Assembly: GCF_000447795.1 (NCBI RefSeq)
Contig: NZ_AUNI01000003.1
Span: 1 to 60,407, forward strand
DNA length: 60,407 nucleotides
Direction of reading: 5' to 3'
From: Bacteriovorax sp. Seq25_V
Lineage (GTDB): Bacteria > Bdellovibrionota > Bacteriovoracia > Bacteriovoracales > Bacteriovoracaceae
Positions 43,221 through 52,734 of the stretch are shown in pieces; position 1 is the first letter of the stretch, and every line of letters starts with the position of its first letter. Below the pieces are notes generated by a model that saw nothing but the letters and a program-made list of their open reading frames with translations, ran no database searches and had not been told where the DNA came from. Position numbers and translations under genes: made by a program.

Positions 43221-44153
43221 TTAGTCATTTCTAAGTAGATTAATACAGATGTCATGCCCATCAAGTAGCACCTCAAGCTCAGCGAGGGTTTTTGAAGAGA
43301 AGAACTCTCTTAGTTCCTTATGTATTTTCCCAGTTGTTTCAAATCTTTGCTCAAGAGTATAGCTCAGTTTGAAAACTTCACACATTGAGACCCAGAATTT
43401 ATCTTCAACACAGGCAACGACAATAAAGTGTTCGTCACTACTTTTATAAATATTATAACAAGGGTAGAGGCCATTATGAAGAAAGCGGCTGTCTCCTTGA
43501 AGCTCAGTCGGCCAGAAACTTGAGTACATATCTCTTGTTGATTCAAATAGGAAGCTTTCAACTATTTCTGTTTTTCCCGTTTCTTGGGCCTTGAGCATTG
43601 TTGCAACGAGATCAAGTGCCATTGTTTGGCCAAAGTTAATGCCAGCAATTGGAAGAAATGGGGGAGCAAGCTCTTTTTCACCTTTATGGTCATGGGTTTT
43701 TGCGTGTAATGTAAGAAGGCCCGTCAATGCTAAGGCATTGAGGTCATGCATATTTTGATGATGAGATTTTGATGCCTTCGGAATTACAATAGAAAATGGT
43801 TTTTGAAGATCGTTTAGTTGATCAAGACTAACTCCAAGCTTTGCTTGTACCTTTTCTGGAATTGCCATGATCACGGCATCAGCACTTTTAACAAGCTCAG
43901 AAATTTTCTTTTGATCATCTGGAGAATTAAAATCAAATCTTTTAATCTCTTTATCTTTATTAATATGCTCGTACCAAACTGGAAAAGAATTATCCATTTC
44001 AGCAAAGAGCCCATAAATAAATGGGTCTTTGAAAACCTTATCTTCTATTTTAATAACCTTCGCGCCAAGACTTGCCAGTAGCTTTCCAGCAACTGGCCCT
44101 GGGAGTCTGTGGGAAAGATCGATGATAACTTTACCTTCTAGTGGTCTTGTCAT
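43221..44153 (-). CDS. CaiB/BaiF-family (class III CoA-transferase) protein lacking catalytic Asp
   Basis: The protein has 310 residues, shorter than the usual 360-400. Family features: V-I-D-L-S-x-R-L-P-G-P-x-A-G-K-L-L-A-S-L-G-A-K-V-I-K-I-E-D at the N-terminus and H-D-L-N-A-L-A-L-T-G-L-L at 136-147. These proteins transfer or epimerise CoA esters through an Asp in an A-D-F-G-like motif; here the equivalent stretch reads I-N173-F-G. Loss of that Asp suggests altered chemistry or a non-catalytic protein. It starts three bases after the DUF255 gene stop on the same strand, so it is probably co-transcribed. Confidence 0.82.
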   Translation of the reverse strand: MTRPLEGKVIIDLSHRLPGPVAGKLLASLGAKVIKIEDKVFKDPFIYGLFAEMDNSFPVWYEHINKDKEIKRFDFNSPDDQKKISELVKSADAVIMAIPEKVQAKLGVSLDQLNDLQKPFSIVIPKASKSHHQNMHDLNALALTGLLTLHAKTHDHKGEKELAPPFLPIAGINFGQTMALDLVATMLKAQETGKTEIVESFLFESTRDMYSSFWPTELQGDSRFLHNGLYPCYNIYKSSDEHFIVVACVEDKFWVSMCEVFKLSYTLEQRFETTGKIHKELREFFSSKTLAELEVLLDGHDICINLLRND

Positions 44154-44156
44154 TAT

Positions 44157-46205
44157 CTATTCCGCCTGTCCTTGTGGTTTTAGAGTTTCGATAAAATTAT
44201 CAATCCCTTCACCGTTAAGCTCACATTGTGTTGCTGAACAGATTTCCCATCTCTCTCCATCTTCATGGAAGTCGAAAACAAATCTTGGTAGGAAGTAACC
44301 GATAAAGTTTGCAAACTTCTCCTGATCAAGCCAAGCTTTAGGACAACTAATAACTTTATAGGCATCGTTAGGGTATGTAAGCGCTCTTAAGGCCTCTCCT
44401 GCTGCTATCGGATTTTTTAGTACCTCGTGTGTTACTTCCTCAATAATTTCATTCATGTCTTGTACGAGATCATTATCTCTAAAAAGAACAGCTGCTCTTC
44501 TTGTCAGTGAAATCAAAGTAGAAACAGGAGACTTAAATGATTGATCAAAGCTTGAATATTTTTGATTCGGATATAGTTCAAGTTCATTAGCATTCTTCGC
44601 TCTTGTAAGAATTTCTTTTCCATCAATGAACTGGTCTTTGATATAGTTTAATGTATCAAGGAAGTTTTGCTTAAAGATGACATTTCCACTTAATTCATAA
44701 ATTCTAAGTTGAGCTTCTGCAAAGAATACGTAGTCCTCTAAATACGGAAGTGAACTATCTTTAGTTGTCGTGTGACATAGTCTCTTGGCCCCATCTTCAC
44801 CTTTAATAAATGTTTTGTATACACCTTCAATAAGTCTATTAAAGATCTGACTTGCCGCTGATCTGATAGGTGCTACTTGGCAGTATTGCATAACATCGCT
44901 TAGGGCAGTGATCATTTGAAAGTTCCAGCTCGCGATTCCTTTATTATCAGTCATCGGAGGAATTCTCATTTTTCTCTCCATTAATAACGCTTTTTTCGCC
45001 TTTCTTACTAATTCCCACCCTTCGCTTGTGAAGTATTCTTGTGCGCAGTCAGGACTTAGGGAAACAACATTAAGACCAGAATCAAAATTTCCCTGCTCTG
45101 TAATATTAAACCACTTGATCAGGTTATCCATATTTTTTGATAGGGCTTCATCTTCTTCATCTGCTCTATTTAATGAGTCAATGAATTCATCTCTTGTAAA
45201 TGTAAAGTAAAGTCCTTCTACTCCTTCACTGTCAGCGTCTTGAGCTGAGAAGCAGTAGTCTTGTTCATGAAGCATCTCTACGTGAATATACTCAAGTGTA
45301 TTATAGATCGCATCGAAAACAAGTGGCGAGGGATAGAGTAGACTTAGTTTAGAGAGGACTTTTAAAAATGCAGCTTGGTCGTAAAGCATTTTTTCAAAGT
45401 GAGGTACTGTCCAAGTTGCATCTGTTGAATAACGGTGAATTCCACCGCGAACTTGATCTGTGATTCCACCCATTAGTATTCTTTCAAGAGACTTTATAAT
45501 ATGTTCCCCTTGCTCTTTTGGAACAATTCCTTCAAGCATTTGCTCTAAGGCCCATTCATAGAATGCAAATTGTGGAAATTTTGGGGCCTGTCCGTAACCA
45601 CCATTATCATTGTCTTGGTATTGTTTGAGAACATCTAATATTCCTGATGCCGGAGGGAAGTGCCCTTGAAACTTAACCTTGTCTTTTGGAAGAAAACCTT
45701 CCTTTATAGTGTCTGTTGCTCGTTGAGCATTTTCATTTACTACATCTTTATCATTATGAAACGCGCGACTAAGTTCTTTTAAAAGATCTCCAAATGAAGT
45801 TTGATCTTTTTTCGCGACTTGTGGAAAATATGTTCCAACAAAATATGGTCTTAGGTCAGGAAGTAGAAAAGCTGACAGTGGCCATCCGCCTGAGCCAGTA
45901 AAGAGGTGACACGCTTGTTGGTAGTAAGCGTCGATATCTGGATGCTCTTCACGATCGACTTTAATACAAATAAAATTCTCATTTAAAAACGCCGCAGTCT
46001 CTTCATTTTTAAAAGACTCTTCTCCCATTACATGACACCAGTGACATGATGAATATCCAATGCTTAGAAAAATTGGCTTATTTTCTTCCTTTGATTGTAG
46101 TAGAGCTTCAGGTCCCCATGACCACCAGTGAACAGGATTCTCTTTATGTTGTAGAAGATATGTGGATTTTTCGGATTTTAATCGATTGAAATTTGTATTT
46201 GTCAT
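44157..46205 (-). CDS. DUF255/YyaL thioredoxin-domain protein
   Basis: From ATG 46205, with GGAG eight bases upstream, the protein has 682 residues; the longer frame upstream lacks homology. N-R-L...S-x-Y-L-L-Q-H...N-P-V-H-W-W-S-W and C54-H-W-C57-H-V-M mark the N-terminal thioredoxin-like domain (1-170). The rest is an (alpha/alpha)6-barrel like N-acylglucosamine epimerases/glycosidases, with F-P-Q-F-A and G-G-I-H-R-Y-S-T-D. Homologues (YyaL, SSP411/SPATA20) are widespread but have no established reaction. Confidence 0.93.
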   Translation of the reverse strand: MTNTNFNRLKSEKSTYLLQHKENPVHWWSWGPEALLQSKEENKPIFLSIGYSSCHWCHVMGEESFKNEETAAFLNENFICIKVDREEHPDIDAYYQQACHLFTGSGGWPLSAFLLPDLRPYFVGTYFPQVAKKDQTSFGDLLKELSRAFHNDKDVVNENAQRATDTIKEGFLPKDKVKFQGHFPPASGILDVLKQYQDNDNGGYGQAPKFPQFAFYEWALEQMLEGIVPKEQGEHIIKSLERILMGGITDQVRGGIHRYSTDATWTVPHFEKMLYDQAAFLKVLSKLSLLYPSPLVFDAIYNTLEYIHVEMLHEQDYCFSAQDADSEGVEGLYFTFTRDEFIDSLNRADEEDEALSKNMDNLIKWFNITEQGNFDSGLNVVSLSPDCAQEYFTSEGWELVRKAKKALLMERKMRIPPMTDNKGIASWNFQMITALSDVMQYCQVAPIRSAASQIFNRLIEGVYKTFIKGEDGAKRLCHTTTKDSSLPYLEDYVFFAEAQLRIYELSGNVIFKQNFLDTLNYIKDQFIDGKEILTRAKNANELELYPNQKYSSFDQSFKSPVSTLISLTRRAAVLFRDNDLVQDMNEIIEEVTHEVLKNPIAAGEALRALTYPNDAYKVISCPKAWLDQEKFANFIGYFLPRFVFDFHEDGERWEICSATQCELNGEGIDNFIETLKPQGQAE

Positions 46206-46388
46206 ATGTACTCCATAATTTTTTTCACACCTGAATATTATGCGAGTTAATAAAGAAAATGTCACTAAATAGCTAAAAACATAGAGGATAAAGTGGCACC
46301 ATTTTAATGGCATCATATTTGAAGCGTGTGAGTGCAGTGTGTCGAGTCAAAAAAGACTAGACTTAAGGGTTCCAATGAAGGTATCAAA

Positions 46389-47357
46389 ATGCCCATGAAA
46401 ATTGCAGCATATCAAACAATTCTTGATACAGGTAGTCAGGCGTGGGATGTATCCGCCTCAAAGCTACCTCCATTAAAAAGATCAATGCTCTTTTTTGGTA
46501 TTGTTGGTATCCTCATTTTATCTTTCTACTATTCAGTGAATTCTTCACATCGAAGGGCCGATTCTTTTTATGGGCCACTAACTGTGAAAAACTCGGAAAT
46601 AAAACCATTCTACCTGGCCCCTGTAGGTGTAAAGAACGAGGCAAGTGAGGCGAGACCTTCTTATGAAAGTTTTAACTTCAAAAAGACTAAGCCATTTTAT
46701 CGTTCTCTGAACCTTCACTATGTTTCTAACGTTAATAAAACAGTCCTTATTGAAAGCTTACTAAGTACAATGCCGCTTCGAATTCGCGAGTATGCTCAAG
46801 ATTACATTGAAGAAATTATTCTCTTTAGTGAGCTTAATAATATTGATCCTCTTTGGGCCCTCGCAATCACTTGGACTGAGAGTCACTTCAGACCAAGGGC
46901 AAAAAGCCGGGTTTCAGCAATGGGACTAATGCAGATTATGCCTGCCACTGGTGGATTTATAAATGAACTTTTAAATCGTCCAACTGATCGTCGATTAGTT
47001 CTTGAACTTTTAAAAGACCCTCGTACAAATATTGAGCTTGGAACTTTTTATCTGAAGAGACTTCTTAATAGATTTAGACTTTCTCATAAGCATGCAACTG
47101 TTGCTTATAATATGGGACCTAACTTCGTTTCTTACCGATTAAAAAATTCTCTTCCTGTTGGAGTTAAGAATCAATATCTCGATAAGGTGAATAAGCATTA
47201 CTTCATTTTACTTTCTGGAGTTAAAAAACTTCAGAAAGAATCTCGTAAAGAAGCATTTAAGAGTGTCCTGACTTACAAACCTGTCATAAAAAATTCAAAT
47301 TATTTTCTCGGTCTTGATATTTTGACAATGATTTCAGAGCGTTATGCTTTGAACTAA
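46389..47357 (+). CDS. Membrane-anchored lytic transglycosylase (SLT family)
   Basis: From ATG 46389 (GAAGG seven bases upstream) the protein has 322 residues. It has a membrane anchor at 33-50 and a linker, then the SLT domain (about 145-250): catalytic E164 in T-W-T-E-S-H-F, then A-M-G-L-M-Q-I-M-P-A-T, N-I-E-L-G-T-F-Y-L and A-Y-N-M-G-P. It cleaves the MurNAc-GlcNAc bond of peptidoglycan to give 1,6-anhydro ends. In a predatory bacterium such enzymes may act on own or prey wall; the sequence does not say which. Confidence 0.92.
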   Translation: MPMKIAAYQTILDTGSQAWDVSASKLPPLKRSMLFFGIVGILILSFYYSVNSSHRRADSFYGPLTVKNSEIKPFYLAPVGVKNEASEARPSYESFNFKKTKPFYRSLNLHYVSNVNKTVLIESLLSTMPLRIREYAQDYIEEIILFSELNNIDPLWALAITWTESHFRPRAKSRVSAMGLMQIMPATGGFINELLNRPTDRRLVLELLKDPRTNIELGTFYLKRLLNRFRLSHKHATVAYNMGPNFVSYRLKNSLPVGVKNQYLDKVNKHYFILLSGVKKLQKESRKEAFKSVLTYKPVIKNSNYFLGLDILTMISERYALN

Positions 47358-47446
47358 TCACTTTTATGGTCCTAAGCGTCTAGTCAAATAACTACAGTCT
47401 TTGATATTTTTTACTATCACAAACACACAATGAAGGATTTTATAAA

Positions 47447-48139
47447 ATGTCGCACTGTAGCGTAATTGCAATTGATGGACCTAGTGGTTCAGGTAAATCT
47501 ACTGTAGCTAAAAGACTGGCCAGTGAATTGGGTATTCTTTATATCGACACTGGTGCAATGTTTAGAGCTCTGGCTTATAGTGCAAATGAGCGAGATATTG
47601 ATCTTGATAGTGACTATGAAGTTTCAAAGTTTCTCGAGCAGATTAATCTCGAATATCAAACCTCTGATGGTGCCCTAATCAAAATTGACGGAGAAGATCT
47701 CTCCGAGAAAATTCGTGCCCACCATGTTTCTAAGCTTGCTTCAATCATTTCTCAAATTCCTGCAGTCAGAGAATATTTACTAAAGTTTCAAAGAAGCCTT
47801 GCTGAGTCTAAGACATGTGTGATGGAAGGACGTGACATTGGAACAGTGGTATTCCCTGAAGCCTTTAGCAAGTTCTTCATTACTGCTTCAATCGAAATTC
47901 GTGCGAAGAGAAGATATGATCAGTTAGTTGAAAATGGTCAAAGTGATGTTGATATGGATCAACTAATAAAAGACGTAGCTAAACGTGATCAAAAAGATAT
48001 GGGTCGTGAAGTTGCACCACTTAAAAAAGCAGATGATGCTGAACTTGTCGACACATCACAGATGGCCCTTGATAATGTTATTTCTCATCTTGCTGATTCA
48101 GTAAAAAAAAAAGCACTCCAATTTGGAATTGATTTGTGA
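47447..48139 (+). CDS. cmk: Cytidylate kinase
   Basis: The protein has 230 residues, normal size. It phosphorylates CMP/dCMP with ATP. P-loop G-P-S-G-S-G-K-S-T (10-18), Y-I-D-T-G-A-M-F-R-A and G-R-D-I-G-T-V-V-F-P are characteristic, and the C-terminal R-D-x-x-D-x-x-R segment is seen as R-D-Q-K-D-M-G-R. The last four bases overlap the GTG start of the heptosyltransferase-like gene. Confidence 0.96.
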   Translation: MSHCSVIAIDGPSGSGKSTVAKRLASELGILYIDTGAMFRALAYSANERDIDLDSDYEVSKFLEQINLEYQTSDGALIKIDGEDLSEKIRAHHVSKLASIISQIPAVREYLLKFQRSLAESKTCVMEGRDIGTVVFPEAFSKFFITASIEIRAKRRYDQLVENGQSDVDMDQLIKDVAKRDQKDMGREVAPLKKADDAELVDTSQMALDNVISHLADSVKKKALQFGIDL

Positions 48140-49209
48140 AATATCTCATTAATAGAAGTGATGCCATTGGTGATAATATCTTAACGACTCCAATGGCCCA
48201 AGCAATCTTCGAGTTAGATCCCGAAGCTGAAATTGGGATCATTACTTCTTATATTTGTCGTGACCTCTATCACGACCATCCATATATCTCTCGTGTTTTT
48301 CATTTCGATAAAAAGGCAAGCTATTGGCACAAGATAAAAAAATCTTTGGTCATCTTTAAAGAGTTTGATCCTGATTTTTATTTCTATGTTGGTGGAAGCC
48401 AGACTCCAAATTTTGTGGCCTGGCTTAAAAGTGTACCATTTCGTGGAGGAATTCTTTCTCGTTGGACCACGTTCTTTGTTTTAAATAAAGGAATAAGACA
48501 GAAAAGATCACAAGTTGCTCAACATGAAATCTTTTATAATGTTGATCTCTTAAAACACCTTTCTGGATTTGAAAAAGTTGACGATAAGGACTACCTTCCC
48601 CAAATTGTTGTGCCTAAGAAAGTCGATGCAATGAAAGATTTTAACGAAGAGCTTAAGTCAGAAGGCTTCGATGATTCCTTGCCATTTATCGTAATTCATC
48701 CTGGTATGACTGGTCATACTCTTAATTGGCCATCAAGAAATTATGGAAGACTCATTAAGAGGCTTGCACTTCTTTACCCAAATCAATACAACTTCATTAT
48801 CTCACATACTCCAAGTGATAACGCTTACCTGCTTGGAACTAAAGATGAGCTTGAAGCCGAGTCTGATTTATCTAAAAATGTTTACTTCTTTGATGGTTCA
48901 AAGAAGGGACTTCTAAACTATATGAATGTGATCAAGGAAGCTAAGCTCTTCATTGGTCCAAGTACAGGTACAACGCATATTGCTGCTTCAATGGAAGTTC
49001 CTGTCGTTTCAATATTCTCTCCAATCAAGGCGCAGTCAGCACTTCGCTGGGGCCCAAAAGGGAAGGGAAAGATTTACACTGTAACTCCAGATGTTGTTTG
49101 CGGGGAAACATTGAAATGTGCAGGGCAGGCTTGTCCTTACTATGAATGTATGTCTAAAATAGAAGTCGACGATCTTTTGATACATATTAAAAAAATTCTG
49201 GAGAATTAA
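48136..49209 (+). CDS. ADP-heptose:LPS heptosyltransferase-like, GT9
   Basis: The protein has 357 residues and starts at GTG 48136 within the cmk stop. GT9 features: N-R-S-D-A-I-G-D-N-I-L-T-T-P near the N-terminus, I-H-P-G-M in the middle, and F-I-G-P-S-T-G-T-T-H-I-A-A-S with P-V-V-S-I-F-S-P toward the C-terminus, which bind the ADP-sugar. It adds heptose to the lipopolysaccharide inner core. The following heptose kinase supports this. WaaC versus WaaF type cannot be told. Confidence 0.92.
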   Translation: MKYLINRSDAIGDNILTTPMAQAIFELDPEAEIGIITSYICRDLYHDHPYISRVFHFDKKASYWHKIKKSLVIFKEFDPDFYFYVGGSQTPNFVAWLKSVPFRGGILSRWTTFFVLNKGIRQKRSQVAQHEIFYNVDLLKHLSGFEKVDDKDYLPQIVVPKKVDAMKDFNEELKSEGFDDSLPFIVIHPGMTGHTLNWPSRNYGRLIKRLALLYPNQYNFIISHTPSDNAYLLGTKDELEAESDLSKNVYFFDGSKKGLLNYMNVIKEAKLFIGPSTGTTHIAASMEVPVVSIFSPIKAQSALRWGPKGKGKIYTVTPDVVCGETLKCAGQACPYYECMSKIEVDDLLIHIKKILEN

Positions 49210-50231
49210 TGAAATTATCTATAACAACGTCAAGATTTGGCGAGTTAGTAAAACAATTTGAAACAATTAAACCAATCCTTGTCGTTGGTGATGTTGGTAT
49301 CGATAAATATACTTGGGGAGTCGTTAAAAGAATTTCTCCTGAAGCACCAGTTCCACTACTTGAAGTTAAGAAAGAATGGCTGAAACTTGGACTGAGTGCC
49401 AATATCTCAGACAATTTAAAGACTCTTAATGTACAGTCAACTCTTTGTGGTGTTATTGGAGATGATCAAAATGCCAACGTTTTTGAAAATCTACTTGAAG
49501 AGTCAAAAATTTCAACTTGGGGAATTGTACGTTGTGATGAAAGACCAACTGTATACAAAGAAAGAGTTGTAACAGAATCACAGCAAATTTGTCGTATTGA
49601 CTATGAATCAAAAAAACCAATAAACGACGATGTTGCAGAAAAACTTTTTTCTCGTATTAAAGATCTCTCTGAAGATCATGACTCAATTATTCTTGAAGAT
49701 TACGCGAAGGGGACTTTAACAAAAACTCTTATTCGCAAGCTTATAGACCTTTATAAAGGTACTGGGAAAATTATTGCCGTTGATCCTTCGAGAACAACTC
49801 CTCCTGAGTATTATAAAGGAGCAACACTTTTAAAACCAAATCGCAACGAGGCAGAGATTATGGTTTCGGCCCTTGGTTACAGTGATGTTGAAAGTGTTGA
49901 TGAGATGGCAAAAATTTTAATTGATAAACTTGAGCTTGAAAAACTTGTTATTACACTTGGTCCAGAAGGGATGGCCCTTGTTGATACAAAACTAGGCCCA
50001 GAAGTTAAATACATACCAACTGTTGCTAATGAAGTCTTCGATGTTTCAGGTGCAGGGGACACTGCAATCTCTCTACTTGTTTCGGCCTTACAGGCAGGAG
50101 CAACTCTTGAAGAAGCAGCATGGATTTCAAATTGTGGTTCAGGTGTTGTTGTTGGAAAGAAAGGGACAGCAACTGTTGATCAAAAAGAATTAATCGAACA
50201 CTTTGAGTATATTACTAAGAAAATGTCGTGA
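49209..50231 (+). CDS. PfkB kinase, heptose-7-phosphate kinase (HldE-N/RfaE1-like)
   Basis: The protein has 340 residues. G-D-V-G-I-D-K-Y and V-K-R-I-S-P-E-A-P-V-P are typical of the kinase half of HldE, which makes heptose-1,7-bisphosphate in ADP-heptose synthesis. The C-terminal V-S-G-A-G-D-T-A motif holds the catalytic Asp. The usual G-G-A-A-N sugar-binding stretch reads G-L-S-A-N (61-65), an unusual change. The nucleotidyltransferase half is absent, so a separate HldE-C/RfaE2 gene should exist elsewhere. One-base overlap with the preceding gene and four with the next. Confidence 0.9.
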   Translation: MKLSITTSRFGELVKQFETIKPILVVGDVGIDKYTWGVVKRISPEAPVPLLEVKKEWLKLGLSANISDNLKTLNVQSTLCGVIGDDQNANVFENLLEESKISTWGIVRCDERPTVYKERVVTESQQICRIDYESKKPINDDVAEKLFSRIKDLSEDHDSIILEDYAKGTLTKTLIRKLIDLYKGTGKIIAVDPSRTTPPEYYKGATLLKPNRNEAEIMVSALGYSDVESVDEMAKILIDKLELEKLVITLGPEGMALVDTKLGPEVKYIPTVANEVFDVSGAGDTAISLLVSALQAGATLEEAAWISNCGSGVVVGKKGTATVDQKELIEHFEYITKKMS

Positions 50232-50758
50232 GCACCCTTCAATTTCCTGAAGATATAACTTTTTTTATTTCAGTACTTTTTAATCATGACTCTATTTCCC
50301 TGGCGGAGGTAGAGTCAATTATTCGAGAAAACTTTCAAGATGATTTCTCATCCTATGAATGTAGCTACTTTCCTATGAAGGAATACTACTCCAAAGAAAT
50401 GGGGCACGAGAAAAGCCTACGACGCTATTTCTTTTTTCTTTCTGACAAAAAATCTCGAGACCATTTAATTGAATATAAGATTCTGAGTGAAAAAATTGAG
50501 AAGAATCTATCTCGTGATGGTCATCGCATCGTTAACCTTGACCCAGGTTATATTGGCCTTGATCAGGTTGTTCTCGCTACTGGTAAACCATATTCGCATC
50601 GCCTTTACTTAGGACAGGGCGTCTATGGAGAGTTAACTTATACCTATCAAAATTCATCTTATAAAACCTTACAGTGGACTTATCCTGATTACTCAAGTGA
50701 TGAAACTATCAAACTATTCAATTTTATTAGAACTTTTAACCTCTGCGTCGATTCTTAA
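50228..50758 (+). CDS. DUF4416 family protein
   Basis: The protein has 176 residues and starts at GTG 50228 overlapping the kinase stop. R-I-V-N-L-D-P-G-Y-I-G, V-V-L-A-T-G-K-P-Y-S-H-R-L-Y-L-G-Q-G-V-Y and W-T-Y-P-D-Y are the DUF4416 signature. The function is unknown; I recall the family mainly from deltaproteobacteria-like genomes. Position at the end of the cmk-heptose operon suggests a link to envelope sugar metabolism, but this is only context. Confidence 0.9.
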   Translation: MSTLQFPEDITFFISVLFNHDSISLAEVESIIRENFQDDFSSYECSYFPMKEYYSKEMGHEKSLRRYFFFLSDKKSRDHLIEYKILSEKIEKNLSRDGHRIVNLDPGYIGLDQVVLATGKPYSHRLYLGQGVYGELTYTYQNSSYKTLQWTYPDYSSDETIKLFNFIRTFNLCVDS

Positions 50759-50827
50759 ATAACTCATTGCCTCTTTCCTTTGATTTTTTCCTCTGATAAT
50801 TAATCCGATACGAAAAGGAGTATTCAT

Positions 50828-52585
50828 ATGAGAAATATGATTTTAGTGGCATTGATCGCCCTTAATGTTTTTGCAATTGATAAAGATAGTTTTTCTGGAA
50901 CGAAGTTCTGGTATATGGATAAAGCTGATAGAGTCGAGATTGTAACAGATCTTTATAAGCAAACAAAAGCTGAGTATGCGCTTTGGGATTTTAAAAAGAA
51001 GAGAATCGGTGTTGATGGAGATAAATTATTTCAAGATGCACTTGCTGTAGAAAATGCAATTTCTGATGTTGAAGGGCCAATTTTAGAAGCTCGTGCAAAT
51101 CTTGATTTCATTGATAGAGTTAAAAAAATTATTGCTACTTTCCAAGATACACATTTTGGAATTTCAACTAAAGTCTCTATGCCGTGGATTGTCTCAGGTC
51201 TAGGAACAAAACTAATTGATGATAAAGTATTTATTACTGAAATCTATCAAAAAGTAATAACTAAGAGTGCTGCGTCTTCTGATAATGGAGATGAACTTCT
51301 AGCTATTAAATTAGGTGATGAAGTTCTTGCCGTTGATGGAGTATCTGTTTCAGAAAAAATCAATGAGCTTGTTCCTTATCTTGATGCTTCTTCTGTAGCA
51401 TTTGCAAGAGAATCGGCAGGAAGATTTCTACTAGAGAGATATTTCAAAATCCCTTCTAAACCATTTTTTGATGTAAAAATTAAATCAGGGGAGAAAGAAA
51501 AGGTCGTAAGAGTTCCACTACATTTTTCTGATAATACGCAAGATAGAGTAAGAAGAAGAGATGCAATGTTTTACATGACAAAGCTTGGATTTATTCCTTT
51601 AGCTCAAATCCGTACAACTTATGATCAAAGTAAGCATGAGTGGATTGATTCTCGTGATCTTGATTCAAAATCCCTTGTTAAAGAAATGCCTAAAGGTGCA
51701 ATTGAATTAAATAATTGGACTTCAGCAAAGAATGGCGGATCTTCAATTGTAAGAAGTGGTTTAATACTAGATGCAGGAAAAGTAACAGCTTATATGCAAG
51801 TTAATTCATTCTCTGTTTCAACTGTGTATAAAGGAAGCGAGACGACTGACTTTATTTCTGCAATTAGAAACGAAGTGAAGTACTTCAAGGCCCAAAACCT
51901 TAACCTTATTCTCGATATTAGAAGTAATGGAGGGGGGCGAAGCACATACCCTGGACAGGTTCTATCTCTACTAACGGAAGAAGGAAAAACTTATAATGGG
52001 ACAATCAGTGCAAGAAGAATTACTCGTTACATGAGACAACTGTTTGACTATTACAGTTCGGATGAAATTTTCTCTCAAGTTGCAGATGGTGTGAACTGGC
52101 AAACGACTGTTAATGAAGTTGAAGATTCAATTTCTGATAGAAGAGAGTATACTCGTGCAATTTATGATGGTGATATTACTGCTGACGAAGAAGTTGGCGG
52201 ATATAATGGAAAGATTGTTGCCCTTATTTCTCCAAGTTGTATTTCTGCATGTGATAAAATGAGTATGCTTTTAAAAACATCAAAAAGAGCAACGCTTGTA
52301 GGTATCTCTGCAAATGGTACAGGGGCCGGGTATTCATCAAACGATAAACTTAATACTCAGTTTACTGATCGTTTCAATGTATTCTCAACTCAAATTCCAA
52401 ATTATCTATTTGGTTACCCTCCAGCGACTGGGGTTAGTACAACAGATTTTTCTCTTGAGTCTGGATATGAGCTAAATTCTGAAAACGTAGAGGTAAAGGC
52501 CGATGTAATTTATGAAGAATCACTCGATGCTGACTATATAAATTACTCAAAGGGATGGATTGAAAAAGCTCTTTCTCTATTCTAA
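50828..52585 (+). CDS. Exported S41-family (C-terminal processing) protease
   Basis: The protein has 585 residues, with AAGGAG before ATG 50828 and a short signal peptide (about 1-16). Residues about 110-230 contain a PDZ-like region (L-G-D-E-V-L-A-V-D-G-V). The S41 core has D-I-R-S-N-G-G-G (363-370) and S-P-S-C-I-S473-A-C-D, where Ser473 is the expected nucleophile. Tail-specific S41 proteases degrade or mature periplasmic proteins. A terminator follows directly. Confidence 0.9.
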   Translation: MRNMILVALIALNVFAIDKDSFSGTKFWYMDKADRVEIVTDLYKQTKAEYALWDFKKKRIGVDGDKLFQDALAVENAISDVEGPILEARANLDFIDRVKKIIATFQDTHFGISTKVSMPWIVSGLGTKLIDDKVFITEIYQKVITKSAASSDNGDELLAIKLGDEVLAVDGVSVSEKINELVPYLDASSVAFARESAGRFLLERYFKIPSKPFFDVKIKSGEKEKVVRVPLHFSDNTQDRVRRRDAMFYMTKLGFIPLAQIRTTYDQSKHEWIDSRDLDSKSLVKEMPKGAIELNNWTSAKNGGSSIVRSGLILDAGKVTAYMQVNSFSVSTVYKGSETTDFISAIRNEVKYFKAQNLNLILDIRSNGGGRSTYPGQVLSLLTEEGKTYNGTISARRITRYMRQLFDYYSSDEIFSQVADGVNWQTTVNEVEDSISDRREYTRAIYDGDITADEEVGGYNGKIVALISPSCISACDKMSMLLKTSKRATLVGISANGTGAGYSSNDKLNTQFTDRFNVFSTQIPNYLFGYPPATGVSTTDFSLESGYELNSENVEVKADVIYEESLDADYINYSKGWIEKALSLF

Positions 52586-52590
52586 ATAAA

Positions 52591-52617
52591 AAAGCCGCTT
52601 TTATTAGCGGCTTTTTT
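52591..52617 (+). terminator. Intrinsic terminator of the S41 protease gene
   Basis: AAAGCCGCT (52591-52599) pairs with AGCGGCTTT (52606-52614) around a TTTATT loop and runs into T residues. It isolates the downstream non-coding region from the protease transcript. Confidence 0.9.
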
Positions 52618-52734
52618 GTCTCTGCCATAAAAGCTCGTCAATAATTCTACTGAATTCGTAAACCCTAAGATTCATACATCCCCTTAAGAGCTTAAAATCT
52701 AATTGAATTTAATTTTTTTCATTTTTTTCTTATC

